A DNA stretch of 20,189 nucleotides from Apostichopus leukothele (GCA_010014835.2 JAAAKB020210237.1:1-20189); one strand, 5' to 3'; positions 1 through 13,800 are shown, counted from the first letter of the stretch. Numbers and translations are program-made. Notes: generated by a model not told the origin, from the letters alone.

Positions 1-2
1 CT

Positions 3-13
3 CCCCCCCCCCC
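3..13. repeat. Poly-C tract at window start
   Basis: An uninterrupted run of cytosines occupies about 4-13, followed by a C-rich stretch to about 60. Such a G/C homopolymer is unusual in this AT-rich window. It can also be a place where assembly length is unreliable. Confidence 0.7.
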
Positions 14-2080
14 ACCATCCTCACTCCCTATGCCTGGGTGCCTGGGGTGTCTGTGCCACCTAATCCTCAATAGAGATTAAGTACTGTAACTGTTTTGCTG
101 TATATTCCATACAAACAACTTTAGTTGCAATGCACCACGGAAGGTAATTTCAATGGTAAATTTGGAAAGCAAATTTGACCTCAAGATCAAGGATTGAAGA
201 TCTAACTTTGTTATCACTAAGACACAGTTAATTTTCATAGAGTAAAGTTTTGTTAAGTGCAAGTACAGTTTGCAATGATGCTGTTCAAATATTCAAGCTT
301 CTATTATAGTAGCACATAATTAAAGTAAGTGCAATTTGATTATGAAGATATATATAAACAGAAACAATAAGTAGCTGACACTTAATCAGAAATGGGATGG
401 GACAAGAATGCCACCAACCCACCCACATTCCCTCAAAGAAAATGTAGATGAAAAAAGATCATGTTATCTTTTAACCTAAATTCATATCTTGCATATAATA
501 GGCAAAATACTTTTTGGAATCTTTCACCATATACACATCTTTCAATGAACTTTGATGATTGGGATTACGTTTCATTTATCAAAATCATTGGCAAAACCTA
601 TTTGTCCTTAAGTTTATCGGTAAATATTCATTATTATTTAATTCAAATTTATGATTTTCTTTCACTAAATGGGATTTGTGTACTGGAAGAGAACACCTGG
701 AGCTACAGTATATAACTGCACCTAAACCTTGGTCAGATACAAAAACTATCGTAGAGCAGCAACCATTCTTAGCATGTATGACAGTGTATTGATGCACACA
801 GGATAAGTGACAAATTATGGGAGAAAGATGACATTATTAAAGAAACCTATACAGTATACATACATGTTCTAAGCTATTTATCCCAAAAAATCTTATTACG
901 AAACACCATTACTTATGACATACTGAGATGCAAACAACTTTGACATTTCTTAACATTTCAGAATATGTGAGCAATAAAATACTAATCAAAGATTAAAATC
1001 GGCAGTTCGCTTTTGATCAACGACTTATCAAGCCTATCCTGAGTATTACTCCAATTAAGATTGCCATAGTCAAACTAAAAATTCTTCATAGATTTTTCAC
1101 TGAGTGAATTTTTAAAGAGCCCGTTGATAAATGAATTTGGATTGATGTGAAACATTTTGTCGCCCCGAGATGCTTTTCATCCCAGTATTGATCACATACA
1201 AAGAACAAAATGGAAACATTCACAGTTTTGTTGGTGCTTTTTCCTTCGTTACATGCATGGAAGATCAATTGACTAGTGAAGCTTGTGATCTGCAGTTAGT
1301 GAATTACATTGTGGTTTTGGTATTGAGATAGCATCATGAATGTTATCAAAAAGGTTTTATTAAAAAACTGTTTTTTATGGTTAAATGATCAAAAGGAGCT
1401 ACTGTACCATGAAGATGCTAAGTACACTACAGTAGGTAATATGGTTACAGTGTTAAATAAGACAACAGTTGCATAGCCTACTATTATTCCAGAGAACTGC
1501 TGTAATTTAGTTAAGTTTATACATTCTAGAGAATCTTCAGTCGTTTTATAACACAGACTTAAAGCTTCAGGATGCACAGAATAAGACTGAAAAACCTAAG
1601 CTGTTTTATACTTGAATTTGATATTTGGGTGAGATTCCTATCATTAGAATACTACCTTTTGGCCTTTTCATTGATATGTACATTCAACATTGTGATGCCT
1701 TTCAATGTTTTTATATGTCACTACATCTTTATGAGAGGAGCCTAGAATTTGTTAGTGTTTGAAGGATACAGTGTCTTTGTACATATTCTTTTTCTGGTGA
1801 AAATTAAATGAAGCTGATCAAAGCCCTGAATCTCCTTTACAAGACTGATTTCTTGTGATATGTATTAATCTACAACTGCTATGAAATTCACCAACGCATA
1901 AAATGTTGAATAAATAATGCAAAGGCTCAATATCAAAATGCATTTGTTGCAAGCTGAAATCACCCCCAGAGAATCTCACAGAGACTATGTGTTATATAGA
2001 GCAAAATTGACATTCTTAATTTATTATATTGCCAGGTGGAAGATGATTGTGTATACTTTTAAAGGTGGAAATACATGAAT

Positions 2081-2103
2081 AAATATGATATATGGATTCA
2101 TAC
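2081..2103 (+). repeat. Dispersed 23-bp word, copy 1
   Basis: AAATATGATATATGGATTCA plus TAC here is identical to 6918-6940. The flanks resemble each other only weakly (GACAG/GTCTG), so this may be the surviving core of a dispersed element. Confidence 0.6.
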
Positions 2104-2820
2104 AGTACAGACAGTGAATTTGCTGTAGAAAAGCTCAATAGCAACTACTCATAAATATATCTACGTTTGGTTGTTTGGTGTCTATCTTGGCGCTGAGTGC
2201 TCTATGTCTGGTGGACACAGGGAAGTATAGGTGAGAATTAGTTGAGACTAGTGGAACACTAGTAGTTGTTTCTCAGAGTTTCAATGAGTGATCATCAGAC
2301 AACTCCATCACAGTTGCAATTGCAATTGACGGATGGGTGAGAGAGGGGTGTGTGGGGTACAGCAGCATGAGGGTGAGAGGTTGAGGAGTGGGCAGGAGTA
2401 ATTGCAATGATAAGTGATGAAAAGTTGAGTGCAGAGTATAGCAAACATCTTTTCACAGTGAACCAAGAAGGAATGAACAGAAATTTCATAATGAGCAGAC
2501 TTACCATATCACTCTCAACTATAGGAAGCATTAACAAAAGATAATGGAAAATTAAAAAAACATGATAATATGGATGCAAGTTAGTAAACAAACATAATAT
2601 CAGATTAGTAATGCAATTCTACATTAATAATATTTAAATATGTAGTGTGTATTAATATCATGCACCTACTGATTTGCATCTTCAGATCATGCATGGCTTT
2701 GAATGTTTAAATACCAAGGCGCCCTCTTACTGGAGTTTGGTTTTTTTCCTTCCTTAGTTTGTATCTGCTGTCTTTTATCTTTCTTTGTCTTCTTTTCGTT
2801 TTTTGGGAAAGAATTCTTTT

Positions 2821-2943
2821 AAGTGATAATTTTGTCCAGCAACCGCACAGCATTTTTCCATTTCTTTGCTTCTATTATTTATGAACTTCTTTTTTATATT
2901 TTGGTAAACAACTTCCTAAGTGATAATTGTATGTCCAGCAACC
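2821..2943. repeat. Imperfect direct repeat, offset 97 bp
   Basis: AAGTGATAATTTTGTCCAGC followed by AACCG starts at 2821. It recurs at 2918 with two inserted bases (AAGTGATAATTGTATGTCCAGCAACCG). Similarity fades after the core, so this is either an old duplication or two relics of the same dispersed element. Confidence 0.65.
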
Positions 2944-4806
2944 GAAAAGTGTTCTCCAAGTTTCAGTCATCTTTAGATAATATCATATCAGATTAAACTA
3001 TGTTCATAAAAATCATGAAATATTGGTACATGCTACAACAATTGCACATGGAATAGTAGTCATGAAGGCATCACAAAATAATGCAAACTTAATACTACAG
3101 TACACTGGTCATTATTATGTTATCATATAATGTTAACTAACTTGAAAGAAGATTGAAGCCATGATAAAGCCATGATGACCAGTTCTTGGTGCATCCTACA
3201 CAAGGCATACTAATCAATTCATGAAAATGCTAGGATCAACTAAAGTAGTTGTAATTTGCATAACTTATTCCAAGCCCTTCCATATTAATCATAATTTGGA
3301 CACCCCTCAAATGTAGCTATATACCTTTACAGTTACATCCATTGGGCTGTTCCTAATAGCTTGTAATTGACATTTTACTTGTTGTTTCTCCCAAACAATG
3401 ATCTTTCTCTTGTTTACAAAACCAGTAATTCCATCCTTTTAGATGTTCTTTTTCTTCGAACATTAAGAGTGTGCAACCCATCTCATAGCAACATTAAGTA
3501 TTAACATTTCACTAGAATTCAGAGGAGTTGAAACTATTCAACGGTATTTGTATCAATTGATGTTAACCAGTGAAAGTGCACTTTGACGCTTAGAAATAAT
3601 GGTTAAGTAGGAAGGGGAAGACACACAAGAACCGGTAACAGTGATATGGATATTGAATGTTACACTCGTAAAAGATCTTGTTGGTAAAACGCACAGGGGA
3701 GTATGGTAATAATATACCTGTTTGATCTACTTTAAAGCCTTTACTAGATACCATCAAACTGTTTGATTTACATTACAACATTAAAAACACACATGTTTAC
3801 ACTCTAAACTCAGATGACTGCTACTATTTGTGTAGGAGGGGAATAGAAATAATCTTCATCTTTATCTTCATTGTTCTCCGTTTACCAAAACGCCTGCTTA
3901 AGTTTTGGAATTTTCTCGCTGTGTAAATGTGCACCCTGGGTAATGAATAAACTACTCATTGCAAGATGTATTAGGTATTACCTCAGCTTGTCGCCTCGAT
4001 ACATTGAATTCACTATTTCAGCGGTTATAGACAGTAATATGGAAGTGTCTTGCAATTCCCAATGGCTTACTTTGTCTGCTTTCATCACATTAATGTGCTT
4101 TCCCTTCAGACAGCTTTCAACTTGGAACAATAAGCTCAAAATTGAAATCTGGTACAGTGATACAGAACTGTCTGTTTGGTTTGCATACAAAATGTTTGGT
4201 GACGGAACACTACAGTTTGTTCCTCCACTCTTAATAAATACTGATCAATTTCAATATATGAGATGTTATAGCAGCTCCAGGGAATTAAAAGTACTGTGTA
4301 TATATATATATTACGATTGCAATATATATTCATTTGCCTTTGTCTTGAACTTGAACTAGTATTGTTCGATACAGGTGACAAACGCCTACAGTAGAATTAC
4401 GACCTTCCTGACCGATTCATGAATATTTAACAGCATTTTGGTGGTCGAAACATACACCAGGTCATGCATTTTAAGTACTATTTTCAAACTGCATTAGCTT
4501 GCTGCTGTTTATAAGCAAAGCTGGAACAGACTGGCTTTTTAACGAGCTTTTGAAATTTACGCAATTTTACAGTTGAACAGTACTAATTTATTGTACGTTT
4601 GTTGATATAGTGTTACAGCAGATGTTTACAAATGGAAAGCATTTGAGCAAAACCAAACAAACCAACCCCTGGATGCCTTAAAGTAAATAACGAAGATACA
4701 ATGAAGATATCATAGGAATAATGAGGGTGTAATGAATTCAAAAAGTAAGATCTAATATCAAAAAATAGATTTATGGAGGAGAAGGTTTTTGGGACAAACA
4801 ACTTAC

Positions 4807-4877
4807 AGTTGACTGGCGTTGTACTGACACTGATCTCTCTTGTAATTGCTCCGTCATCCTTGGCTACATCTAACCAT
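4807..4877 (-). CDS. PLAT gene exon 5 of window: WLD-DDG-RE end of the PLAT domain
   Basis: This 71-bp exon has an acceptor with a strong pyrimidine tract (cccccttcttttttcag|ATGG) and a consensus donor, GTCAACT|GTAAGTTG. It encodes WLDVAKDDGAITREISVST, the terminal PLAT signature (RWLD-x-x-x-DDG-x-I-x-REL), and then TPVN, probably the start of the next linker. Entry phase is 2 and exit phase is 1, the same exit phase as the equivalent position in the upstream domain (exon 14137-14008). That agreement suggests another PLAT domain follows beyond the left part of the window. The frame stays open past the donor to about 4613, so a readthrough terminal exon is possible but less likely. Confidence 0.88.
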
Positions 4878-7800
4878 CTGAAAAAAGAAGGGGGGCGATA
4901 GTTTATTCGAGAATTTCCATCTTTAAATAATAAAACTGACCAAACATTATGTAAACAAATTTTGACAGCACAAATGTATTCCAAGGGTTGCATTCGTCCT
5001 GAAAAAGTTGTCAGCATTCATAGGTATTACCTCAATAATGAAACCGGGTGTGGTCCTTGGTCACATGATATGTAAGATTCTTTGAATGGCTTCTAAATTA
5101 CCACCCTGTAACTTGCTTTGACCATGAGGATTGTGCTGTACATGTGGTACTCCTGTATCTTTGTAGGTATAGTATAGAACCTAACTGTTAGGATAATAAT
5201 ATCACTAGTACTCTAGAACCATGTTTTAAACTCCCTTTGCCTTTCCAAAGTTTGAACTTTTGCTATGAAATCAAGTTTTAGGAGCCCTACCTAGCAAATT
5301 GCACTGTTAGAGATTGCCAGTAAAAGAATCAATGTCGTTAATATCATATGGCTGTATTATTCTACAATTTGTGTGACCTAGACACTTTTACATTGTACTA
5401 TTAATAATGAAACAAAAGTACCAAAAGGTAAATTTTTTTGTTGAGCTAATGAACTATAGTAAATTATGACATTTAGTACCTCACAGGATTGAAAATTGTT
5501 CAGTCAATGCAAGAACTAACTTTAAGATTTTATGACTTTGCAAAAGTATTGGCAAATGGTAAAGAGTGTGAAAACTCTGGTTTTTTACCCATAAAAAAAT
5601 ACTAGACAAGATCACTTTGAAGCATGGAATCTGCAGAACAGCTACAAGGGTGATGTGTTTTGTCCAGAGGGTTCAAGAACAATGCAATTTCTTTCTATAA
5701 TTTGCAGGTCTTTCATATACTGATTCTCTGCTTACTGATACATTACAGTGCAGTACTGCTTACTCTGCATACTGATACATTCCAGTGCAGTGCAGTGCAG
5801 AACTGCTAACCATGCTTACTGATACATGTGATAGGTTCAGCCATCTTTATGTAACATGCTGCCTATATATATCATCTATGTTATTCCCATGTAATCTTGT
5901 TCTATTGCATTCCACCATACCAGATTACCATAACTATTAGCTGTACTATACAGTCTTTCCATCAGTGACAAACGCTATGTTTTGGCAAATATACTATACC
6001 GATGAGTCCTTAAAAGCATCTGCATAATGGCAGGACTGACAAAACAAACTCTCTGTTGATATTAAACTTGCTCTTCTGACGAAAATACTCTTACTAAGCA
6101 ATTGTCCTTCGTTAATTTGTTTGAAGTTTCATCCCTGCAACTAACAATGCATAGAACACTTACTGTACCATGCCTACTGCATGATATCCTATAGAAGAGA
6201 CACGTCTACTGAAGTGAAATGCAGATGTGACAATCTCATTATTACCATTTCACAGAGGACACATAATCTACACTCATTTCATATCCAATGACCCTTACAA
6301 AGTGGAGCTTCAACCATAGCCTATTCCTTTGTAATGGGCAGAGAGATTAGATTACAACTAATGGTATTGGATTGTGCAGGCAAGACAACACAATCATCTC
6401 CACATCTCAGGAAATTACCTTGTAGGTACAGTAACTGTACAGTCTAAAGGATAGCAAGAGCTAATTGCAAATCATTCTGATACAAACATATATGCATTTG
6501 CAGTCACGCTGTAAGTATTTACATGCAATTAGATGAAATGCATAATAAGTTATCAAGTTCTAACAATGTAGACAGCTCTCTACATCAAAGCTTACTACCA
6601 GCTGCTAAAGAAGAACCACCAAGGAGGCCACAAGGGATGCTGGTATAAAGGTCCTTCATTAAAACATTTCCTCTCAATCATATCACACTCTTTTCTTTAC
6701 CCAGTTTTTAAACTCATCTCATATTCCCATATTTCCATTACTTCCAGCAAAATGCAAAGACAAATTGTGTCTCTGACAAATTTATCTTGAGGCAAAACTT
6801 GTGTGCATCAATTTTTAATGAAGAAAAGAGTGATATTTTACAATAATGTTCACATATGAAAAGAAAAGTTGGCCAGATTATTTGAGACTACAGTGCATAT
6901 GAGAATGCTAACCTTACAAATATGATATATGGATTCATACTGTCTGTTGTCTGTTGGTTTGGTTTCCTGGCAAACCTATGGAATAGCTTATATCCAAATG
7001 CAACAAAGAATTATCGAAACAGAAAGGAGCAATTCAGTTCTACTTAGGAATATTCACTTATCTCACTTTTCACACACAAAAGATATCTTTATTACAAGAT
7101 CTTAGGCGGAAGCAAAACACATAGCAATAGCAATCCTACCTTCCTAATTTTTCCACCTTGATCTTAGGCGGAAGCCAAAGACATAGAAAAGGCAATCCTA
7201 TCTACCTAATTTTTCCACCTTAGGAACATAAACAGTATTTGACCAAAGAATCAGAATACTCCAGCAAGGAGGACATGCTGAATATAGAGAAACCAAACAC
7301 AACAAAGAGGATGCACAGTTGTAATACATCAGTTAACATTCTACTGCATCAAACATAATTTGAGCCATAATTAAGTTTGGAAAAGTATTTATTCACCTAA
7401 ATGTTCCTTAAACTTGACTCGAAGTCAGATTCTAGCGACCAATTTGCAGGATTTTCTTTTTTTTTAAATGGCCTGAATTGATGGTAAAATATCCAAAATA
7501 TTTATATACGATATTTCATAAGTTTCAAAAATATTTTGCATCTATCATATTTACCAGCTATTCACTCCATACTTCATTGTTCTAACCTATATCAAAGTTA
7601 TGAAGATATAGACAACCAAATTTCTCTTCGGACGACCAAATTCAGCTTTACAGGTTGTCACAGCAGACGACTAGTTGTTTACATCAAATTCTAATTGCAT
7701 TGTAATTTAATACCCTTATGTAAAACTATTCAATGGTATCAACCTCCATCACTTTTGGAGATACTGAAATAAAACAAAAATATAGGCTTATGATCCACCC

Positions 7801-10800
7801 CAAGGATAGCTTTACAAACCCAAAGCTGGTGTCCTATTCATCACACCTACACATCCTCTTCTACAGTATACACATTTTGATATATGCTATTTTGCTACAT
7901 ATTTTTGGACAACTAAATTTGCTGTTCAAAAAGTAAAACCTGGTCGTTTGGGAAAAAACCAGATACAACCCTTAAAACTTTGCCCTGTAAAGAGTACACT
8001 GTTAAATAGTTGCTTCGCGCATACAATTCCCAGGAAATGTTTCGACAGTACTTTTCTTATTGATTTTTTTCTTTTACTTCGAAATGTAACATTGCACTGA
8101 TTTAAAAACTTATTTATAAGACACATACAGATAAATCAGACATTCATATTTTTCAATTGTCAGTACCGTACTTTTGTATTGTCCCGAATGCTTGCCGTAT
8201 CCATGACTATGAATAACTAATATGTATTATGCTCAAGAAGCAGCTGCGTATCTTAGAAAAAGTTGTACAGCTTAGAAATCAAAATACAAGAAAAGAAAAG
8301 TTGCCATAGCAGAGTTTATCGATTCAGTGAAAGACCTTCCTATAGAAGATAGAGATTGAATTACAGAAGTTTCTTCCATTTTCCTTTCTTCTTGAATTTC
8401 TAGAGAAATACTTACTGATAGCAAGGAAACAAGAAATCTCTCTTCTCTCCCTCCGTCTCCTTGACGACCACTTTGTCTAGATACCAGCCTTTTTCTATAA
8501 AATGGGAAAATAAAATACAAACAACAAGGAACAAGGAACAATTTTCTTTTCTTTTCTTTCTATTGTGCATGGAGTTTTTATTAACAATTTTATTAGCAAT
8601 GTTATTGACAATATTTCATAAATCATACAAAAGACAAACAAATTTGGCAGTGCTGTAGTTTCTCTTGGTCTTAATGAATATAAAATCTTGACTCTAACTC
8701 TAGACATGAAAAAAGTAAGCGAATAATCAGCAATTGGCAAAATATTCAGTCATGAAGATGACAATAATTTAACAGAGTGTACAGTAGTTATGAAACTGTA
8801 CATTCATGTTGTTAGCAGGTACAGACCAACAACCTGTTAAAACAAGCTATGATCTCTTTTGTATCTTAAAAGTACATTCTGGGATCGATTATTCTACTCT
8901 AAAACTGACCCAGAGAACTTCTCATCAGAGTCAAGGTTGCAAAGAAACACCAACACAAATACTTTATGACTAGAACTCTTTCATAGCAAGTACAGTACAT
9001 CAATCCAATCAAACTTACATACCAGATGCAGGGAGCCTGTTATGTTTATTATAAAGTTACAGTAGCTGATTGCACAGCTTTTTTGCAAGGACAAATTCTT
9101 CATCATAGCATTCATGCAGAAGATTGTTGCAGTTTACCTTAGTGAATATTATGGAGAATAATATGAGTTCATTCAAAAGTAATTTGAAGCTGAAACACTA
9201 CCAACTGCGATATCCACATATAATCCCAGTTACTTTCAAAAGTAATAACAGAAAAAATGAAGAGAAATTTATAAACATGCTACACAAAACATTTGGACCA
9301 GAAGAACTCTTGAAAGACAAGCTGTGTACACCATGAAATTATGTGACAAGTTATCTGAACTCGAAGGTGATACCTGTTGGGGTCAGTCAAGGCTATTAAC
9401 ATAGTTGAGAGTTAAGATGGTGGAGAATATCAATACTGTCTATGACTGAAGGTTTGTCTTTGACCATCAAGCAAGAGAGATGTGTTCAGACAATTCTTTA
9501 CAAATGTGGAAGACAATCAACCTATCCAGACCGTACTTATGAAGTTCTGGCAGCAATGTTTGCTTTTCAATTATAAGCATTACACATCATTTAATTGGAT
9601 TAGTTTTGAAGGCAAACAAGGAATTGAAAACAAAATTAGATCCCTGTTATTTTTGTACTTTATACAATACTTTATAACAAATAAATGAAGGGAAAAGCTG
9701 GCATTTCACAACCCACAAAAAGAAACTTAGCCACAAATGAAAGAATTAAATGTTTTGCATTACAACAGGATATGACATTTCACATGCCACATATGTTATT
9801 CCAAACTGTTATTTCAATGTAGTACCTTCCTTAATAAAAACAAATCAAATCCAGTGCCAAAAGAAAAAGAAAATAAATAATAATATAAAATACTTGTAAT
9901 TAGTTTCTTCTCTTTGCTTAAGCTTGATAGTGCAACTTTGCGTGGGCAAAATGATATGACATGATATTTCAGTTCAAAGCTTTGTTTGCAAACATAACAA
10001 CCGCTGTCTGTGGGAACACTTTACATCTGTGTGAGGAATGTAATTTATACTCATATTATACTCTGACTGTAGGAGGATATGAAGTATTAAATTAATCATG
10101 TAAGTCAGTATTTCAACCTATTAATTCATTGCCAAGCAGTCCTGCCTCATCTTTTTTCATGTTACGGCGACCACCCAGACCTACACAAGCACAGTACCCC
10201 TATATGTCCTAGTCTAGGCTTCACTTGTTTTGCTATCACTGTATGTGTTATACAGTACCTAGCTAGATGTGTCAGTTTTTATTTTAAATTACTATAACTA
10301 AATCTTGAACGAAATCTTTGTCTAGGCTGAAAGTAACGAGGGAAACCTTTCTTCGACCGAACAACATTCTTCAAACTGCACAAACCAGAAATAATTTTTG
10401 TTGACATTCAAATAATTAGATAACACAGATGCACACGTCACATAAATACAATAGTAATAATAGTACAACACCAGCATAAAATGATCCAACTCACCAGCTT
10501 CATCAGAATCATGCCCAATCAGAATTCCCTTCAGCTTATTAAGATCTATCGCCTCGAGATTGAAAATGTCCGTCTGTGTAAAATACAGAAAAACATTTCT
10601 ACGCATTCAGTCTTTCCTTCTGCCTTTGCATCCAGTTCAATCAGGGAAAATACAAACATGTTAATAAGAAGGGGGGAGGAAATGGTTGCAAGCTGACTTT
10701 CATAATTTGCAAAAAAATATGGAATGCAAAATAATTTCTCATTCCAAACTAATTATTGTATATAAATGGTTCAATGAGGAATCTAATTACACATTTTAGC

Positions 10801-13800
10801 AATTCCTTCCTTTCTTTCATGTAGTAATTTGTCAAAACTCAATGTTGAACAATGTGATATTCCATTGATTCTGGTGTTGTGTAGAGAGGTAAGGCCTTGA
10901 AATGAAAACAAATGACTTTTTCTGCTAACACATTATTTAATTCGTACTAATGAATTCATACATGTATCATAAGGCTATAAACACATACTTAAATCATAAC
11001 AATCACTCACCTTACAAATATGTGAGTCCAAAATGTGTCAATATGTTGCAATGATGTCATGACACAAGTTTAATTGTCCAAGCAATCCCTGTACTTTGGA
11101 AAGTGATTTGAACCCATAGCATATATAGGCCTACAATGAAATACTTTGCCATGGTAGATGTATGAAGGCCTTGACCATTATACATACAATCTGTGCTGTT
11201 CTTGTTATTTACTCATCAGGTAATGAGGCAATATTGCAACAAATTGGTGATAGGAAATACCACTCATGTAATCAACACAGGAAAGTTATATTGTTACTCA
11301 AAATGAAGAATGAATGGAACTGTTGGAAGGTGGTGTACTAAAGTTTTAGTCTGGTTATATATTACATGATCCAAAGTCTTAATGTCCAAATTAACTTCCA
11401 TATTGAACTGAATTTGTTAATTTGTTATGAAATAATGCCTTTAAATCTTAAATTTTATATCTTCATTATAATTTCTTTTTAAATTTTTGCAGATTAGTTT
11501 AACATTGAATTTACTAACCCTGCCTTTTTCAAAGGGATTGGCTCTGTTAGATTTGTAGAGTAACCTTGGTCCACTGTCTCCTCTTTCCCCAATAAGAGTA
11601 ATGTAAACTTTTCCATCCAGTCCAGCACCCCAGTAATTCCCTGTTGTAACCAGCACTTGATATTTTATTACTGAAAAACAGATAAATATGCAAAGAAAAA
11701 CAAACATAAAAATGAGAATACATTAATACTATATATGTAGTAGACTTCCTTAAAACAGGTCTTTTTTGTTTCATGCCCAAAGGCTGATGACATTCTCAAC
11801 AATCAAATATTTACAAGTTTCTCTCGAGCGGATGCAATGATGTTACAGACAAATGATATATTAATGAAGTGATACATCTACTTCTGTAACATACTGAAAG
11901 CAAACACTGATCATTGCTGTATATTTGTTACTAGGTATCAGCTATGATAGTAACAGAACCCTACATGGTATCAAATAAATGGTACACTCTGTCAATAAAC
12001 ATGTTCAATGCTTGAGTGCATGTTTAATATGAAGATAACAGAATCTTTCTCTTAGGGTTACTGTACATATATATATATATGCAACAGAACAAAGTATTAG
12101 TTTGGTAAATTAGTAAAGTGCTAACAATAATGAGCAGTCTGTCTCCATAAGATTCATGAGGATGAAAATTCCACATAAGAAAACATGATGTAGGCTTCTG
12201 AATGGTGGATTCAGAAGGGTGAAGGAGTGACCTCTTGAAGGGTCATTTGGGATACAGTTCAAGAATGTTACCAGTTTGTAGGCTAGGTGTACATCGGAGT
12301 GCATATATAGGAGGAGACAGCTACGTAATTAAGAGAGGAATGAATTAAATGATCGTAAGAATTGCTCCATGTATACACAACATGCTAGCCAATTATATAA
12401 CTCAATTAGTATTCGCAGGAAAGTCAATATTAAAATGACAAAACATTGTACCAGCTCCAATTTCAGAATATCAGATTTTATCAAGCTATGTTCTACTATC
12501 TATAGAGAATATATTCATGTCTATCATCAATATACACTGACAGTTTCTCTCCTGTAATTACAGTTGTTGAAGCCTTAGCTGACCTAATGCTTGGAGTAGA
12601 CTATATAATGCACACTGGCTTGCTCGGACCACAAAGAAAGAAATCATATAAAGGACTGAATTAGCTCAGTTTTTATAGCACAGGACATGTTATCTGGAGG
12701 TCATATAGTCCAATCTGCGCATTTTTGGCTAACTCAAATATATGTAATTTCAAACAAAAATTTTAAAATTTAATTTAACGACTTCTTGGTTACGTTCGCA
12801 ATTGGATGACTTACGGTGCCTGAATTGTTTATTCCAATCACAAGGCTGCTTTCTGGCTATCACTGATGCACCATATACGATTTTGTAACATATTAGATTC
12901 TGATAGTTAAAATAGTATGAATTGTATTGAATCTGTAGTGCCATTTCAAAGCAAGAAAAATACACCTGCTCGTATAAATTATCATTTCCTGTTTCCAGGA
13001 GGCAAAGTTAGCACAATCAGGATACATTATAACTTTGTTTACAATATTGAAACATGCGTGATGCACTTGAAGAATTAACTGGCTATAATACAAGATGGAA
13101 GGGGAAAAAATTAAACAAACTGCAAGGAATACAGAGACTGTACTTCTCCTGATGATAAACCATGCAATATTCTCAGCAATTGATGACATTTAATATGTCT
13201 ATTGATCAAAACTTTTTTCTTTACTTTATGATTTCTAGCACTGGTTATGTTTCAACTTATATAAGTTAAAAGTTTAAGAGTTGGCAAAATTGTGGGAACA
13301 GAAGTGTTTACCAAAGTTGTGCAGGCCTACAGCAAGAAATATCACTCCTAGTTTGTTCGCAAGAGTTTGACCAGCAATGTATTCCTTGTATCCAAATAAT
13401 CTGTGTATTTCCTTCCATTTTTCCACCCTTTATCCAGAGACTTCATTTAATCTAAAGTCCATTTCTGGTAATTCCAATCTACAGCTTTTCAAGAGATTTG
13501 CCTATGTGATGTCTTTTCATTCTTTTTAAAGAATGGATTGTTTGCACACCAAAATCACATGTATCTCCAATAAAAAAAAAAGAGAAATGCAGTTTACCAA
13601 TTTACCACCTATAATGCCAGAACTCTAATACAGAGTTCTAATAATCAAATCTGCCTGAAGCACTAATGACAGTTTAGCAGAGAGAGAATGAATTAGCTTC
13701 ACTCAGGCTAGTCCTTTTGAAATTTTTCTACGTGACTGGCCAATTTCCCCCACCAAGTAAATGTCCATTCAGAAAAGATCAGATTAAAAAAAAAAGAACT

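Larger units (their letters stand above)
1..4806. other. Presumed downstream intron of the PLAT gene, no recognisable exon
   Basis: I read both strands for PLAT signatures (GAG-D, GDSG, IGHD, W-F/Y-L) and found none. The stretch is AT-rich, with a poly-C run at 3-13, a G-rich patch at 2326-2395, short AT runs near 4300-4330 and a direct repeat at 2821/2918. A 162-codon open frame on the plus strand (3871-4359) resembles nothing I know and lacks supporting features. Confidence 0.5.
4878..8415 (-). other. Intron of the PLAT gene (3.5 kb)
   Basis: This intron is bounded by the donor GTAAGTATT at 8415 and the acceptor TTTTTTCAG ending at 4878, and interrupts the gene in phase 2. It holds a short tandem cluster (5733-5827), one copy of a 23-bp dispersed word (6918-6940) and a 62-bp tandem duplication (7098-7221). 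The rest is AT-rich sequence without recognisable coding content. Confidence 0.75.

Noticed and set aside
1086-1268. Minus-strand frame with FVCDQYWDEK, superficially like the PLAT F-x-C-x-RWLD motif
   Set aside because: There is no DDG or RE following the motif and no acceptor site close by, so the resemblance is probably chance.
3871-4359. 162-codon plus-strand open frame
   Set aside because: It is the longest simple frame here, but its composition is ordinary for translated AT-rich DNA. No domain, signal or splice context is recognisable, and it lies in the presumed intron of the PLAT gene.
4613-5017. 134-codon minus-strand frame taken as a gene
   Set aside because: Only the part at 4877-4807 is coding. 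It is bounded by an acceptor and a donor and carries the PLAT signature; the remainder is intron read in frame.
5733-7221. CRISPR-like array from regularly repeated words
   Set aside because: Repeats are few, unequally spaced or directly adjacent, with no unique spacers, and the genome is clearly eukaryotic.
8272-8541. 89-codon minus-strand frame rich in Arg/Gly/Ser
   Set aside because: The PLAT exon in the same place (8494-8416) uses a different frame that matches the family and its neighbours' phases, so this frame is a shadow.
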